A stretch of DNA of 64,000 bases from Colocasia esculenta (GCA_014218235.1 CM024759.1:11672712-11736711), one strand, 5' to 3'. Shown: positions 1-11,538, numbered from the stretch's first letter. The notes: generated by a model from the sequence alone, not told the origin. A program made the numbers and translations.

Positions 1-264
1 CTCTCCCGTAACCAGCCAAAAGGGTGAAGTGAGAGAGAAGAGAAACAGCCGCCCCTGCCATCCTACTCCTAGAGCAGCTTTTGTTTGGGTAGTGGGGGGT
101 GTGGAGTTCTCTTAGGCTCACCCCCTTACATGGGGTAGATGGGCCATTGGATAATGGGCTCCTTTGGGCCTGTTTAAGAGGTCTTTTAGTGGACTGTTAG
201 GAGGTCTTTTCTTTGGGGGAGCTGGGCCCTTGGGTGCAAGCCCATCGTATTTTTGGTGTCCACA
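1..264 (-). repeat. 3' LTR (partial) of the outer Tat element
   Basis: This is near-identical to 27751-28016 (6 mismatches plus a 2-bp G-run indel). It ends in ...gtccaca, so in element orientation the LTR begins TGTGGACACC. The rest of the LTR lies to the left of the window. Confidence 0.9.
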
Positions 265-278
265 AATGCCCCCCACCC
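265..278 (-). promoter_or_regulatory. Polypurine tract of the outer element
   Basis: On the minus strand this reads gggtggggggcatt directly before the LTR start TGTGG. It has the position and composition of a plus-strand primer for reverse transcription, and it fixes which LTR is the 3' one. Confidence 0.75.
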
Positions 279-639
279 AGGGGTGGTGCGAGCGAGGGAC
301 GAGCGGAGCGACGCCCATGGGTGAACTCGTACAACGTCAACTGGATCTCATTTTCAATCTTATGTGAGTCAGCATCGACGTCATCGACTTGTTGTCATGC
401 TGACGGTCTTTTGGCTTTGGTCTGTTGTTGTATTCGGGGTGAGATAGTTGACGTTGACGCGAGTCAGCAAATCTCTGGGCTCGATCACGTGCTCTGATTT
501 GTCGAGTGAGTCGATAGACTCTCCAATTAGAGGCCTTTTGGGTGGGCGGACACCTTGAGTCGGTAGCCTTTCTTTTCAGTGGCCTGGCAATTTGGCATGA
601 ATTGGTCAGTCTCTGAGCGCGGATCGACAGACTCTTAAG

Positions 640-900
640 TCGACAGACTCCGTGAATCGGCAGGGCCCGTGAACTGACTGCTGCCCCTCGAGTTAGCAGA
701 CCTCGTGAGTCGGTGGTGCCTTGAATCGGCACGCCCTGACCTGCGTGAGTTGGCGGGCTTCTGCAAGTTGGCGGCCACCCTGAGTCGGCAGCCGTGTGAG
801 TTGGCAGGCTTCTACGAGTTGGCGGTCGCCCTGAGTCGGCAGCTGTGTGAGTTGGCGATCACGTGGGTCGGCAGCATCCTTTCCATTGAATTTCCTGACC
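640..900. repeat. Degenerate gagtcggcag minisatellite in the 3' UTR
   Basis: Short units built on gagtcggcag and gagttggcgg recur here, for example gagtcggcagccgtgtgagttggcagg and variants. The same core motif fills 24809-25400 and 26100-26840 in the 5' LTR of this element. I see no gene in 279-640, only scattered related motifs. Confidence 0.7.
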
Positions 901-905
901 AGTAA

Positions 906-1256
906 ACTCCCCTGGAGCTGCAATATGCTGAGTATGGAGCGGTGCTAGAGCCTCTTCAGGTTAGCAAGGAGCGTCGTCGATCCGCCCTCGCCAAGCATGA
1001 CATGGATTCACAAAAATTGCAGGCGAACATTGCTAGACTGAAAGTTGAATTGGGCACAGTGGAGGATGAGCTAGCTGAGCTAGAACTTTCCCGAGGACAG
1101 GAATAGGAGGCTCTTCTATTGGATGAAGGCATGGCCGCTTCAGCGGAGGAGAAGATAAGAGAAATCCAATCCGAGAAGAGCCGCTTGAAGGAGATGGCCT
1201 CCTCCCCCCACTTGGGCATTCTACCTTTAGAGGAGCTATTTAGGGATTTGCAGTAG
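906..1256 (+). pseudogene. Antisense coiled-coil ORF in the 3' region of the outer element
   Basis: On the plus strand, opposite to the element's own genes, one frame runs from after the TAA at 903 to the TAG at 1254. It has a single in-frame TAG at 1104. The translation is rich in Leu, Glu, Lys and Arg with heptad-like spacing, for example LKVELGTVEDELAELEL, then EKIREIQSEKSRLKEM, and it ends in a short LPLEELFRDLQ tail. This predicts a coiled coil of about 115 residues. Antisense ORFs between pol and the 3' LTR are described for some Tat elements such as Grande. Assignment to that class is inference, and I do not recognise a specific family. The repeat block just upstream may have displaced the original N-terminus. 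Confidence 0.5.
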
Positions 1257-1413
1257 GCTTGCTTAATTGTCTTTTCTTTCCTTTACTTGTGTACTTCTGA
1301 TGCCATGCCTCAATGATATGTAGCACTATTTCTGTTAATGAAAAACATTCCATTCTGTTTATCGGTGTTCTCTTCGTGCATTTGTATGCACACATTATTT
1401 ATGCTAATATAGG

Positions 1414-1438
1414 TATATATATATATATATATATATAT
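1414..1438. repeat. (TA)n microsatellite
   Basis: About twelve TA dinucleotides sit directly left of the MITE-like terminus at 1439. Confidence 0.9.
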
Positions 1439-1955
1439 TAGGGGTGTCAATGGGTCGGGCCTGGTCTGGCCCAGCCCAGCCCGGTCTTCAGATGGATCGG
1501 CCCAGGCCCGAGGCAAAGCCCTATTTTCAGGAAAAGGGCCCAGCCCGGGGTCAGTTTTTAAGGCCCAGCCCAGGCCCGGTTTGGCCCGGCCTGGGGCGAG
1601 CGGCTTGCGAGGTGGGGGCACGGGCGAGGCGGGGGCGCGGCGGGGAGGCCGAGGCGGGGGCGGGCCGAGGCGGGGGAGCGGGGAGGCCGAGGCGGGGGCG
1701 AGGTCGGGGCGCGACAGGGAGGCCGAGGCGGGGGCGCGGCGGGGAGGCCGAGGTGGGGGCACGAGGAGCGAGGCAGGGTGGGGGGAGCGATGGGCGCGGG
1801 AGCGGGCCGACGGGGCCGGGCCAGGGAAAGCCCGGAATCAGCCTAGATTTTCTCCGGGCCGGGTCGAGCTGAAATTTAAATTTTAATAAAAAAACTAGGC
1901 CCAGGCCCGTGTTATACTGGGCTGGGTTTCCGGGCCTCCGGGCTGGCCCGGCCCA
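1439..1955. mobile_element. hAT-like MITE relic with GC-rich core
   Basis: The left end TAGGGGTGTCAATGGGTCGG followed by ggcctgg/cccagcccgg runs is the usual end of plant hAT-type MITEs. The core at 1600-1810 is a GC-rich minisatellite of ggcgggggcgcggcggggaggccga units. On the right, ggcccggcccag ends where the element's own duplicated 3' UTR sequence resumes at about 1956. The expected right inverted repeat (cattgacacccc) is missing, so the element is truncated or decayed. Long ORFs through the core on both strands are composition artefacts. Confidence 0.5.
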
Positions 1956-2205
1956 GTTTTCATTATCAAATTGAGCGCCCTTTCGGGTTTTCACTCAACC
2001 CGACCCCCTCTTGTTTTTGCCTACACGCCCTTTCGGGTTTTCGTGTAGCAGGGTTCCCGATTTTGCCCATGACGCCCTTTGCGGGTTTTCACCATGGCCG
2101 GGTTTTAGTCCTTTTTACCCTTACTTGGTGGGATAGTCCAAGTAAGTCCGACGAGGCATCTCTATTTTTAGCCTCTCTCTTTTCTCTTTTTTTTTTTTGG
2201 TGTTG
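1956..2205. repeat. Left copy of a ~240-bp direct duplication flanking the minisatellite array
   Basis: The segment from ttttcattatc through gcgccctttcgggttttcac, tgcctacacgccctttcggg and gaggcatctctatttttagcc recurs in the same order and orientation at 3996-4231, with roughly 85 percent identity by eye. The two copies bracket the tandem array. Confidence 0.8.
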
Positions 2206-2229
2206 CCTTTTCGTGGTTGCCTGTTGGTA

Positions 2230-3950
2230 AAGCCTGAAGGTGACGGGATCTTTTGCCGTCTGTTGACCGTCGGGGTGACTGGATCTTCTGTTAGCCATTG
2301 GCATGATGGGGACTTTTGCCGTCAAAACAACGGGTCTTCTATTGTCTGGTGACTGTCGGTATGATAGGGACATTTGCTGTCGAGATGACAGAGCTTCGAT
2401 CGTCTGTTCACCATCAGGGTGATGGCCTTCTATTGTCCATTCACCGTCAGAGGGACGGCCTTCTGTTGTCTATTCACCGTCAGGGTGACAGCCTTCTGTT
2501 GTCTATTCACCGTCAGGGTGACGGCCTTCTGTTGTCTATTCACCGTCAGGGTGACGGCCTTCTGTTGTCCGTTCACCGTTGGTATGACAAGGACTTTTTC
2601 TGTCAAGATAACGGCCTTCTATTGACTTATTCACCGTCAGAGTGACGGCCTTCTATTGTCTATTCACCATCAGGATGACGACATTCTGTTGACTATTGAC
2701 CATTGGTATGATAGGGACTTTTTGCTATCAAGATAACGGCCTTCTGTTGACTATTCACCGCCAGAGTGACGACCTTCTGTTGTCTATTCACCGTCAGGAT
2801 GACGGCCTTCTGTTGACTGTTCACCGTTGGTATGACAGGGACTTTTTCTGTCAAGATAACGACCTTCTGTTGACTATTCACCGTCAGAGTGACGGCCTTC
2901 TATTGTCTATTCACCGTCAGGATGACGACCTTCTGTTGACTGTTCACCGTTGGTATGACAGAGACTTTTACTGTCAAGATAACGGCCTTTTGTTGACTAT
3001 TCACCGTCAGAGTGACGGCCTTCTGTTGCCTATTCACCGTCAGGATGACGGCCTTCTATTGACTGTTCACCGTTGGTATGACATGGACTTTTGCTGTCAA
3101 GATAACAGCCTTTTATTGACTATTCACCGTCAAAGTGACGGCCTTCTGTTGTCTATTCACCGTCAGGATGACGGCCTTTTGTTGACTATTCACCGTTGGT
3201 ATGACAGGGGCTTCTACTGTCAAGATAACAACCTTCTATTGACTATTCACCATCAGAGTGACGGCCTTCTGTTGTCTATTCACCGTCAGGATGACGGCCT
3301 TCTATTGACTATTCACTGTTGGTATGACAGGGACTTTTGCTGTCAAGATAACGGCCTTCTGTTGACTATTCACCATCAGAGTGACGGCCTTCTGTTGTCT
3401 ATTCATCGTCAGGATGACGGCCTTCTGTTGACTGTTCAGCGTTGGTATGATAGGGACTTTTTCTGTCAAAATAACAGCCTTCTGTTGACTATTCACCGTT
3501 AGAGTGATGACCTTCCGTTGTCTATTCACCGTCAGGATGACGGCCTTCTGTTGACTATTCACCGTTGGTATGACAAGGACTTTTACTGTCAAGATAACGG
3601 CCTTCTGTTGACTATTCACCATCAGAGTAACGACCTTCTGTTGTCTATTCACCGTCAGGATGACGGCCTTCTGTTGACTATTGACTGTCAGAATGACGGG
3701 CTTCTGTTGACTATTGACCTGTCAGAACAATGGGGCTTCTGTTGACTATTGACCGTCAGAATGACGGGCTTCTGTTGGCTGTTGACCGTCAGAACGACGG
3801 GGCTTCTGTTGGCTGTTGACCGTCAGAACGACGAGGCTTCTGTTGGCTGTTGACCGTCAGAGTGACGGGGCTTCTATTCTCTACTGACCATCAGAGTGAC
3901 GGGGCCAATTGCTGCTTGTTGATGACCTTGTCGTTGCTCGATTTTCGTAT
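2230..3950. repeat. Higher-order minisatellite array, 123-bp unit of three subunits
   Basis: The basic unit of about 33 bp (cttctgttgactattcaccg...gtgacggc) is arranged as two short units plus one unit extended by 24 bp (ttggtatgacagggactttt...). This gives a repeat of about 123 bp. The marker ttggtatgac recurs near 2577, 2703, 2828, 2951, 3074, 3196, 3319, 3442 and 3565. The array lies between pol and the 3' LTR, where Tat elements are known to carry hypervariable tandem repeats that can seed satellites. Because 123 is divisible by three, long frames stay open on both strands (plus 2696-3502, minus 3652-3302). I treat these as by-products, not genes. Confidence 0.9.
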
Positions 3951-3995
3951 CTGTTGGAACTTGACACTTATCTTCATTTTTTTTTGCTTTTGTTT

Positions 3996-4231
3996 TCTCA
4001 TTATCGGACTGGGCGCCCTTTCGAGTTTTCACCCAATTCGACGCCCTCTTGCTTTTGCCTACACGCCCTTTCGGGTTTTTCGTGTAGCGGAGTACCTGAT
4101 TTTGCCCATGGCGCCCTTTACGGGTTTTCACCATGGCCGAGTTTTTTGGTCCTTTTTGCCCTTGCCCAATGGACAAGTCTGATGAGGCATCTATATTTTT
4201 AGCCTCTTTTTTTTCTTTTTTCTTTTTTGAA
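3996..4231. repeat. Right copy of the ~240-bp direct duplication
   Basis: This is the partner of 1956-2205. It contains gcgccctttcgagttttcac, tgcctacacgccctttcggg and gaggcatctatatttttagcc in the same order. Confidence 0.8.
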
Positions 4232-5129
4232 AGAGTTTAAGGACATTGGCGCAATTTGCCGACGTCCTGGCCAATGTTGGCTGCTTGAGCTTGTTGACGG
4301 TTTTCCATTTCGCAACACATTGCCGGTGCGGCCTCATGTTGCGTCGGTGTGACAGTCGGTGGAACTCCGTTGTTTGAATGACGTCGATCTCTTAGACTTG
4401 TTGCCATCGTCGGCTTTCATCGTGACTTTGGCATGTTGATGGTGATGTCAGCCATCTAGGCTTGTTCACACCAGCTCCACGGGTTCCCTGCCCACAAAAG
4501 ATGGTAGGGATTAGACCAATTAGATAATAATCATTCATGCATGCTAAAGCGCAAAGTTCTCATTTAAGTTTTTTTTATCACCCTTATTATTATTTTTTGT
4601 ATTCAAGAAAATGTGAATTTCTTGTCTTTTATAAGATCTTTTTCATGTGGGAAGAGGTACAGAAAACTCGAACAATCTCCACACAGTTCATGGAGAGGTG
4701 AGATGCTAACTGAAACGGAGGACTCCTTTCATTGTCCTCCCCTTAAAAATCAGCAAAAAATGACGGAAATCTTATAAATTTTTTTGGGACATTCGTCGCC
4801 TCAGAGCCATGGTCCGGCTAGCGGTATGGCTGCCTCTTCTTTCCTTTTTTTTTTTTTGCCATGCTTTTGCATGCTTTTCTTTTGCATTTTTTTTGGCTCT
4901 TCGTCATCGGTGACTAACGTCCCGGGGGTTTAAGAGCTTAGTGTTTTATCATTTTTGTTTTGTTTTACTTTTTTGTTATTTTTTGTTGTTTTTTTTAGAT
5001 GATGGGAGAGTCGAGTATAGAGACTCCATGTTGTTGCAAATGCAACAGTTTCTTTTGTAGCCGAGCTCTTCATTCATCGAACAAGTCGATCAGGTCTGTT
5101 TCTTGTCCGGCCTCTTGTTGCTCATATTG
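4232..5129. other. 3' UTR of the outer element without recognisable gene
   Basis: The sequence is T-rich with several long T runs near 4840-4990 and no supported coding frame. It lies just downstream of the integrase stop. Confidence 0.6.
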
Positions 5130-6443
5130 CTAGCTACTGAAGTCTGGACGACATGCATGATACAGTTTCAGGTGTCTTCCATTGAGGGGTGGAAATTGTA
5201 TTTCACCCCGATGGTTGACCAAGACGTAGGCACTGCCTTCGTAGACTCTTTACACCACGTACGGCCCAGTCCAATTCACATTCAACTTCCCTTTTAGGTT
5301 GCCGTCCATGACTTCTCTCTTCTTGACCATTACCAGGTCCCCATTCTTGAATTCACGACCCTTGACAAGCTTGTCGAAGGTGCATGCTATGCGGGTCTGG
5401 TATACTTGGATGTTCTGTTGAGCTCGCAGTTTCTTCCCCTCTAAGTCAGAGAGTTCTTCGAGCCTCCTTTCAATGTTGGTTTGATTCTCGGGAGATAACC
5501 CATGTTGAATGGCTACCCTGAGAGATGGCACTTCCAGCTCCACCGGGACCACGGCTTTTGAACCGTACACCAGGGAGAAAGGCGAGCAGCCCGTTGCTAT
5601 CTTGTAGATGGTTCTGTAGGCCCATAAGGCTTCATACATCCAGTCCTCTCAATCACTTTTGTTGGCACTGATTGTTTTGGCCAGTAGGGTGCACAACGTC
5701 TTGTTAAAAGTTTCCGCCAGACCGTTGGCTTGCAGATTGTAGGGAGTGGACGTCCTCCAAGCTATTCTGTATTTGGCAGCTATTTTGGACACCTTCTGAT
5801 TTTTGAAGTGTGTTCCATTGTCTGATATGATCCGGTCTGGGCTCCCGAATTTGAAGATGATGTTTCGCTGGATAAAGCGCACCACCAACTCCCCTGTTAC
5901 TTCTCTTAATTCCACAGCTTCGGCCCATCTTGAAAAATAATCTGTGATGGCCAAGATGTATTTACATCCTAAGGAGGAGGGTGGCAAAGGGCCCACGACG
6001 TCTGTGCCCCAATTTTCAAATGGCCAACTTGGGATGGTTGGATGTAAATGTATGGGAGGCCTTCTTGGTATGACCGCCTGCTCTTGACATTTTTGACATG
6101 TTTTGACGAATTTGCCACAGTCTTCGAACATGGTCGGCAAATAATAGCCAAGCTTTTTGATTTCTATTTTCATTTTTGGTCCGACCTCGTGGGCGCCGGC
6201 GCTTCTGGCATGCACTTCTTTCATGGCCCTCCAGGCCTCTTCAGGTGACAGACACCTCAACAAGATCTTTTTCTTGGAGTCTGCCATGATTCTGAACAGA
6301 ACTCCAGCTCTTAACTCATATGAGTCTTTTGTTCTGACCAATTTGATCTTTTCTTCTCTTTGCTTTGGCAACTGCTGGTGCTCGAACCATTGTAGCAAGG
6401 GTTCTCTCCAGTCTTCTTGCCTGATCTCTTCAGCCAAAGACAC
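5130..6443 (-). pseudogene. Integrase region of the outer Tat element
   Basis: The zinc-binding H-H-C-C domain comes first (HARSAGAH...CQKCQEQ). The catalytic core follows, with D in GTDVVGPLPP, D in IISDNGTHF and E in QANGLAETFNK, so the DDE triad is present. The C-terminal part contains EALWAYRTIYK and a final segment that matches integrase tails. One frame runs through, but it carries a TGA at 5649-5651 and a TAA at 5250-5252. After the latter the frame continues to a TAG at 5130-5132, which I take as the original end. In a functional element this protein inserts the cDNA into chromosomes. Here it is a nonsense-bearing pseudogene. Confidence 0.88.
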
Positions 6444-7844
6444 TTCTTCCTGGTTGTTCTTTTCATTTTAGGACTCATCTTCTATCATACTGGGCACTTA
6501 CCGTCGATTCATGATGACAACTTCCAGCTTCTCATTTGGTGGCACTGCCAAAGAGCTAGCCAATTTTGCCAGAGCATCTGCTTGTGCATTCCTACTCCTG
6601 TCGATGTGCTCTATTTCTATTCGATAGAATTTTGGCAGAAGTCTCTTGACTTTTCGGTGGTATGGTAGCAACTCTAGATTTTTGACGTCAAACTCCCCTT
6701 GCACTTGTTTGACAATCAGCATCGAGTCACCAAACACTTGCAGCACCTTGATATTCATGAAAAGGGCCACTTGCAAGTCAATAATTAAGGCCTCATATTC
6801 AGACTCATTGTTTGTGCATGGCTTGTTAATTGAGCAGGAGGTGTGTGTGACCTCTCCTTCGGGTGACTTCAGGACGATGCCTGCCCCTGCCCAGACTCTT
6901 GCACTGCTATATGCAGTCGGTTCTATTCTCGATGCCCCATCAAAGTATAACTGCCAGGTGGCCATTTGCAACTGGTTCACTTCGAGGGTCTCATCTTCTG
7001 GAAGCTCTGTGATGAGCGGGGAATTTTCTGGCACAGGATGAGCCGCGAAGAAATCAGCTACTGCCTGCCCCTTGATTGCCTTTTGAGGGATGTATTTGAT
7101 GTCGAACTCCATCAGTATAACAGCCCACTTGCCTATTCTTCCCCTCAACGCCGGTTGGGAGAGGATGTATTTGATGGGGTCAGCCCTAGAGATCAGCCTA
7201 ACCTCATGCGATAGCATGTAATGTCTTATCTTCTTGGCTGCAAACACTAAGGCTAGGCAGACTCTTTCAATTGGAGAACATCTCACTTCTGCCCCTACTA
7301 ACCTTCGTTTGAGGTAGTAGAGAGCTTGTTCTTTTCCTTCCTCATTTTCCTGTGCCAGCATAGCTCCCAGAGAATGTTCTGTAGTTGCTATGTATAGGAT
7401 GAGAGGGCAGCCTTTTATCAAAGCACCCAGCACTGGCGGAGTGTTCAAGTATGTCTTCAGTTGATCCATAGCGTTCTGACACTCCTGGTTCCATTGAAAA
7501 GGGACATCTTTCCCCATTAACTTATGAAAAGGGTGACATAGCCCAGATAAATTTGAGACAAACCTATGGATGTAGGCCAGTCGTCCCTGTAGTGATCTGA
7601 GCTCAGTCAGATTCTTTGGTGGCGGCAATTCTTGAATGGCTTTAATCTTAACAGGGTCAATCTCTATTCCCCTGTATCGAACGATGAAGCCCAGAAATTT
7701 GCCACTGGATACCCCGAATGCACACTTCATCGGATTCATTTTCAGCTCATACCGCCTTAACCTTTCAAAAACGACCCTGAGGTCAGCCAGGTGGTTTTTG
7801 CTTTTTTTGGTTTTGACCACCAGGTCATCAATGTAGCACTCCAC
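6444..7844 (-). pseudogene. RT C-terminus, RNase H and archaeal-type RNase H of the outer Tat element
   Basis: Starting at YIDDLVV (codons at 7824-7835), the frame encodes the RT palm end and thumb. It then encodes the Ty3-type RNase H (LGAMLAQENEEGKEQALYYL) and a second RNase H domain with WQLYFDGASR, NNESEYEALI, GDSMLIVKQV and NAQADALAKLAS. The second domain (aRNH) is the hallmark of the Tat lineage. In-frame TAA stops at 6498-6500 and near 6470 separate it from integrase in the same frame. The upstream RT half is in another frame. Confidence 0.9.
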
Positions 7845-8725
7845 CTTTTTATGGAGCAGTCATCAAAGATTTTTGTCATTGCTCTTTGGTAGGCTGCCCC
7901 AGCATTTCTGAGACCAAAGGGCATTCTCTTGTAGTGGAAGGTCCCTTTAGGTGACCTGAAGGCAGTGTGCACCCTGTCTTGTTCGGCTATCCAGATTTGG
8001 TTGTAGCCGGATGATCCATCCATGAACGACAAGGCCTCATGTCCGGTGGTCGTGTCGATCATCACTTCAGTGATCGGCACCGGGAAGTCGTCTTTTAGGC
8101 AGGCCTTGTTTAGATCTCGAAAATCTACACAAATTCTGATCTGTCCATTTTTCTTTTTGATCGGGACAATGTTTGCTAGCCAGGTTGTGTACTGGTTTTC
8201 TTCAACAAAGTCCACGTCTATCAATTTGTCCACTTCTGTGCAAACTTTGTTTATCAATTCCGGCCTCATTCTCCTAGGAGACTGCTTAACCGGTTCTATT
8301 TTCGTGTCAATTGCCAAGACGTGATGTGCCACGTCAGGGCTGAGTCCTGGCATCTCTTTGTAGTTCCAGGCAAAGCAATCCCGGAATTCTTTTAACATAA
8401 TGACATACTGTTGCTTCTCTTCTTCTGGGATGAGGGCACTTAGGAAGGTTGGTCTGTAATCATCTTCTGTGCCGAGATGCACTTCTACTAGCTCATCCAC
8501 TATGGCTTGGCCGCCATCTTCAAACTCTTCTGGAGCTGGCTGGAGGTCCACAAAGTCTTCTTCATCAGCTTCTGCCTCTAGCACCTCCATATATTCTTTT
8601 TGCTGGTCTCCCACTGACATATTTTCTTCGGTCTCTTCTGTATGATGGGCCTCTTGGCTTGGATTTGGTGAAACGCTTGTTGTTGCTTCTTGTTCTCTTG
8701 CCCTTTCTGAGCTTGTAGAGATTGA
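7757..8725 (-). pseudogene. RT N-terminal half of the outer Tat element
   Basis: The frame begins after a TAG at 8726-8728. The acidic leader includes EVLEAEADEEDFVDLQPAPE and then CFAWNYKEMPGLSPDVA. RT blocks follow: WLANIVPIKKKNGQIRICVD, FMDGSSGYNQI and MPFGLRNAGA. The frame shifts between about 7870 and 7836, just before the catalytic YIDD, so RT is split into two overlapping ORFs. The TAG between protease and pol is in the same frame. Ogre-type elements are known to separate gag-pro from pol by stops that are removed or bypassed, so this stop could be ancestral rather than decay. Confidence 0.88.
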
Positions 8726-11538
8726 CTATGCTAACTCATCATTTCTATCTTCTCCAGTTGTCGGGAGTACTTGAGTAGCAGGGAGCTCGATGGGAGTACA
8801 TGTGGGAGGACCTCTTGCCCCATGAGGAGGCTCATCATCTGTGCCTGCAGTTGTTTCAGCTACATCTTTTTCTTCGGAATAGTCGTCATAAACTACCCCT
8901 GATGGGCTCTCTTTTGTTTGGTTGGCTATGCTGATCATGCCAACGGTATAGCTTTCTCCCAGGGACAAGCCGAGTCCTGGGTGCTGAGTAATTTTCAGCA
9001 AGTCCCTATCCATATTTGGGGGGTACCATAGTTTTCTGAACATCTCCCTCTGGCTAAGACATTGATGGAGAGGGATTTGTTGTCTTTTAGCCAATCTGGT
9101 GACTGTGCTGGACATGTCGGAGAACCCTATGATTGGTACTAAGGGATCCCCAGTCTCTTCAGGGATTTCACAGTCATCATCCCTTCTCATTGGCTGCTCC
9201 TCAGCCGCATAGAAGACCGTGAAGTGGCCACCTGGGTGAGCTATTACCATGGTCTTCAACGCCCTTACGGTTTGACAGTCTGTTTCGGCGGCCGGCTTTG
9301 TAGGGCCTTCTGGGACCAGAATGAGTTCTGGTTCCTCTCCTTCTATTTGTGAAGTAGAATCATGCCCGCAACCTGGGGCATCACATGACTGCACATCCAC
9401 TTTTTCTGTTGATGCAGACTCTTCAGCGGTGATCCCTGGCGGTGGTGGTGGAAACCACTCATCAGTGATGATGATGTCTTTTCCTTTTCCCTTTTGAGGG
9501 ACTTGACTTTCCGAGTGTCCCAGTGGAAACCACTCATAAGCGATGAGGCTCTCTTTCTCTTTGTCCTTCTTAGGGACTTGGCTTTTCGAGTGTTCCTGAT
9601 ACAGATCAGCATCAAGGAGGTGACACTCATACACTTCAAACGGGTGCGTATCGGCGAAAACCCTCTGCTCTTCCCCTTCTTTGATGTATTTAATGCACTG
9701 GTGCAATGTTGACAGGATTACTCCATTTTGGTGGAGCCAAGGCCGACCCAACAAAGTTTTGTAAGATGTACCTGCACTGATCACATGGAATTGAATCTTT
9801 GTCTTGAAGTCCCCCAGAATCAAGTCGAGCTCTACGACCCCGAGAGGTACCTCTAACTTTTGGTTAAATCCAGCTATTCTCACATCGTGCACAGAGGTGA
9901 GGTGCACGTTGAAATGATATTTTTGATAGATTTTGTATGGCAAAATATTGACCGCTACTCCGAGATCTACCAGAATTCTATTCAGGGGGAGACCGTTCAA
10001 TTGCCCCCTCATGTACAACGGTCTGTTGTGAGTAGCCATGGGGAGGAGAATGTCCTCTGGGGTAAATGTGATAGACGCTACATCGGCAATGGCAGCCTCC
10101 ACCTGCACTTCTGCCAGGCAAGTCTCATATTGGGCTGGAGTTTGCAGGGCTGTGATCAGCGCTTTCCTAGTCTCTTCACTTAATGACAAGATTTCCCAAA
10201 CACTAAAATGTGTCGGGATTTTCTTGAGTAGCTTGATGATCCTGCCTTCTGCTTCGACATCATCCACCTTCAGCTTTTCTTTGTCCTTTGCACCGCCCTT
10301 GGTTTGGAGTTCGATAATTGGACCGCTTTGCTTGTTGATGGCCTTTTCTTGTACGGCTGGGGGTTTGGGCAGCATTTTGGTTTGCTCTTCTGCTGCCAGA
10401 AACTTGGCAAACGATGGGATCGTGCCCTCAGTCTCTTCATTAGCATAAAGCCCTGAAGGAGGTGGAACTTGTACCCCGCGAACTTCAGGTTTTGGGATTT
10501 TATAGGAGGGCTCCCCCCGGAAGATGATATTTTGATTGGCTGGGGGAGGACGTCCCCATTTCCTTCCGGACCTTGTTATAAACTCAGTCCTTGAGGCCCC
10601 AACCTGATTGACATCGGTGGGAGGATAGAATTCCTCTTCTTCATGGTGCTCCACCAAACCCAACAAAGTGGAAATAGTGTGGCACGAAAGAGCTACGACC
10701 GCTTTCTTTTTCCTTGGTCTTCTTTTCTTTTTCTTTTGCTTTGGTTTTGTAGTCTCTTGCCCCCAGAACAGGTCCTCTTGGGGTTGAAGTTTCTCTTGTT
10801 CGGTAGATGCCTCAAGGGTCAGCTTCTCGAGCTCCTCCCATGGCACATACTCTTGTAATCGGACGGGGTGCCTGTCTGGCCGCTCATATTCGTCGAGTTC
10901 GTCAATTAGTGCTTGCAGGCGCTCAAGCGAAGGGTTGCCCCCTCTATACAATGGGAGAGGCGTTCGACGCCTTCTATTGCCGGGGTTCCTCTGGATGACG
11001 ACCCTGGGCTCTATCGGGTACCATACTGGGGTGACAATTGGTGCCGGTGGCTGAGGTGTCACACCCTGGATGTGCACCTTTGGAGTTGGCTTCTTATCTG
11101 GTCTCTTCTTTGTCTTCCACGACACCTTTTGCCACTCCTTCTCTTTGATCGGGGTGATAAGGTTCTCATATGTTTTCTTCGTGCTAGCCTCGGAGATCTC
11201 TTCTGGCAGTTGCTGATACAGAGAAATCATGTTGATTTCAGCTTGCTGAGCAGGGAGTTCATGTGGCTGAGGTGGATCGACCTTGTAATCCCCCATTTGC
11301 AATTCCCCCTTCTTGATTAAAGACTCCATGATATCTTTAAAAACATAGCATTCTTCTAGAGGATGCCCTAGGATTTGGTGGTACAGACAGTATCGGGGAT
11401 CATCCTTCTTTGCAGCCTGGTCGGATCTTTTAGGTGTTGGAAGGGTGATTTTGTTGTATTTGATACCCCAATCAAACAGTGTTTTGGTCTTTTCTTTGGG
11501 GAAGGAATATGGCTTCCTCATCTTGTCTTGGAAATGGA
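8726..11538 (-). pseudogene. gag C-terminus and aspartic protease of the outer Tat element
   Basis: After the inner element's target-site duplication, the gag frame resumes with the Tat-type zinc-like motif CLYHQILGHPLEEC near 11370. A long charged region follows, and then a retropepsin domain with ILVDLGVAVNILP at about 9945-9980 and LLGRPWLHQNG. The D-L-G form of the active site occurs in plant non-chromoviral gypsy proteases, so it need not mean inactivity. The open frame physically extends to 11713, but its first ~55 codons come from the inner element's remnant LTR and integrase tail. The full 995-residue ORF is therefore a chance chimera. Confidence 0.85.

Noticed and set aside
1310..1994. 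Overlapping Gly/Arg- and Pro/Arg-rich ORFs of about 150 codons on both strands
   Set aside because: Products of the GC-rich minisatellite in the MITE relic.
2696..3502. 268-residue plus ORF of repeated LLLTIHRQSDG-type units
   Set aside because: It is a by-product of a 123-bp tandem repeat in the non-coding 3' region of a minus-strand element. The opposite strand is equally open.
2230..3950. Possible CRISPR-like array
   Set aside because: Units are contiguous and related throughout, with no unique spacers, and the context is a plant retrotransposon.
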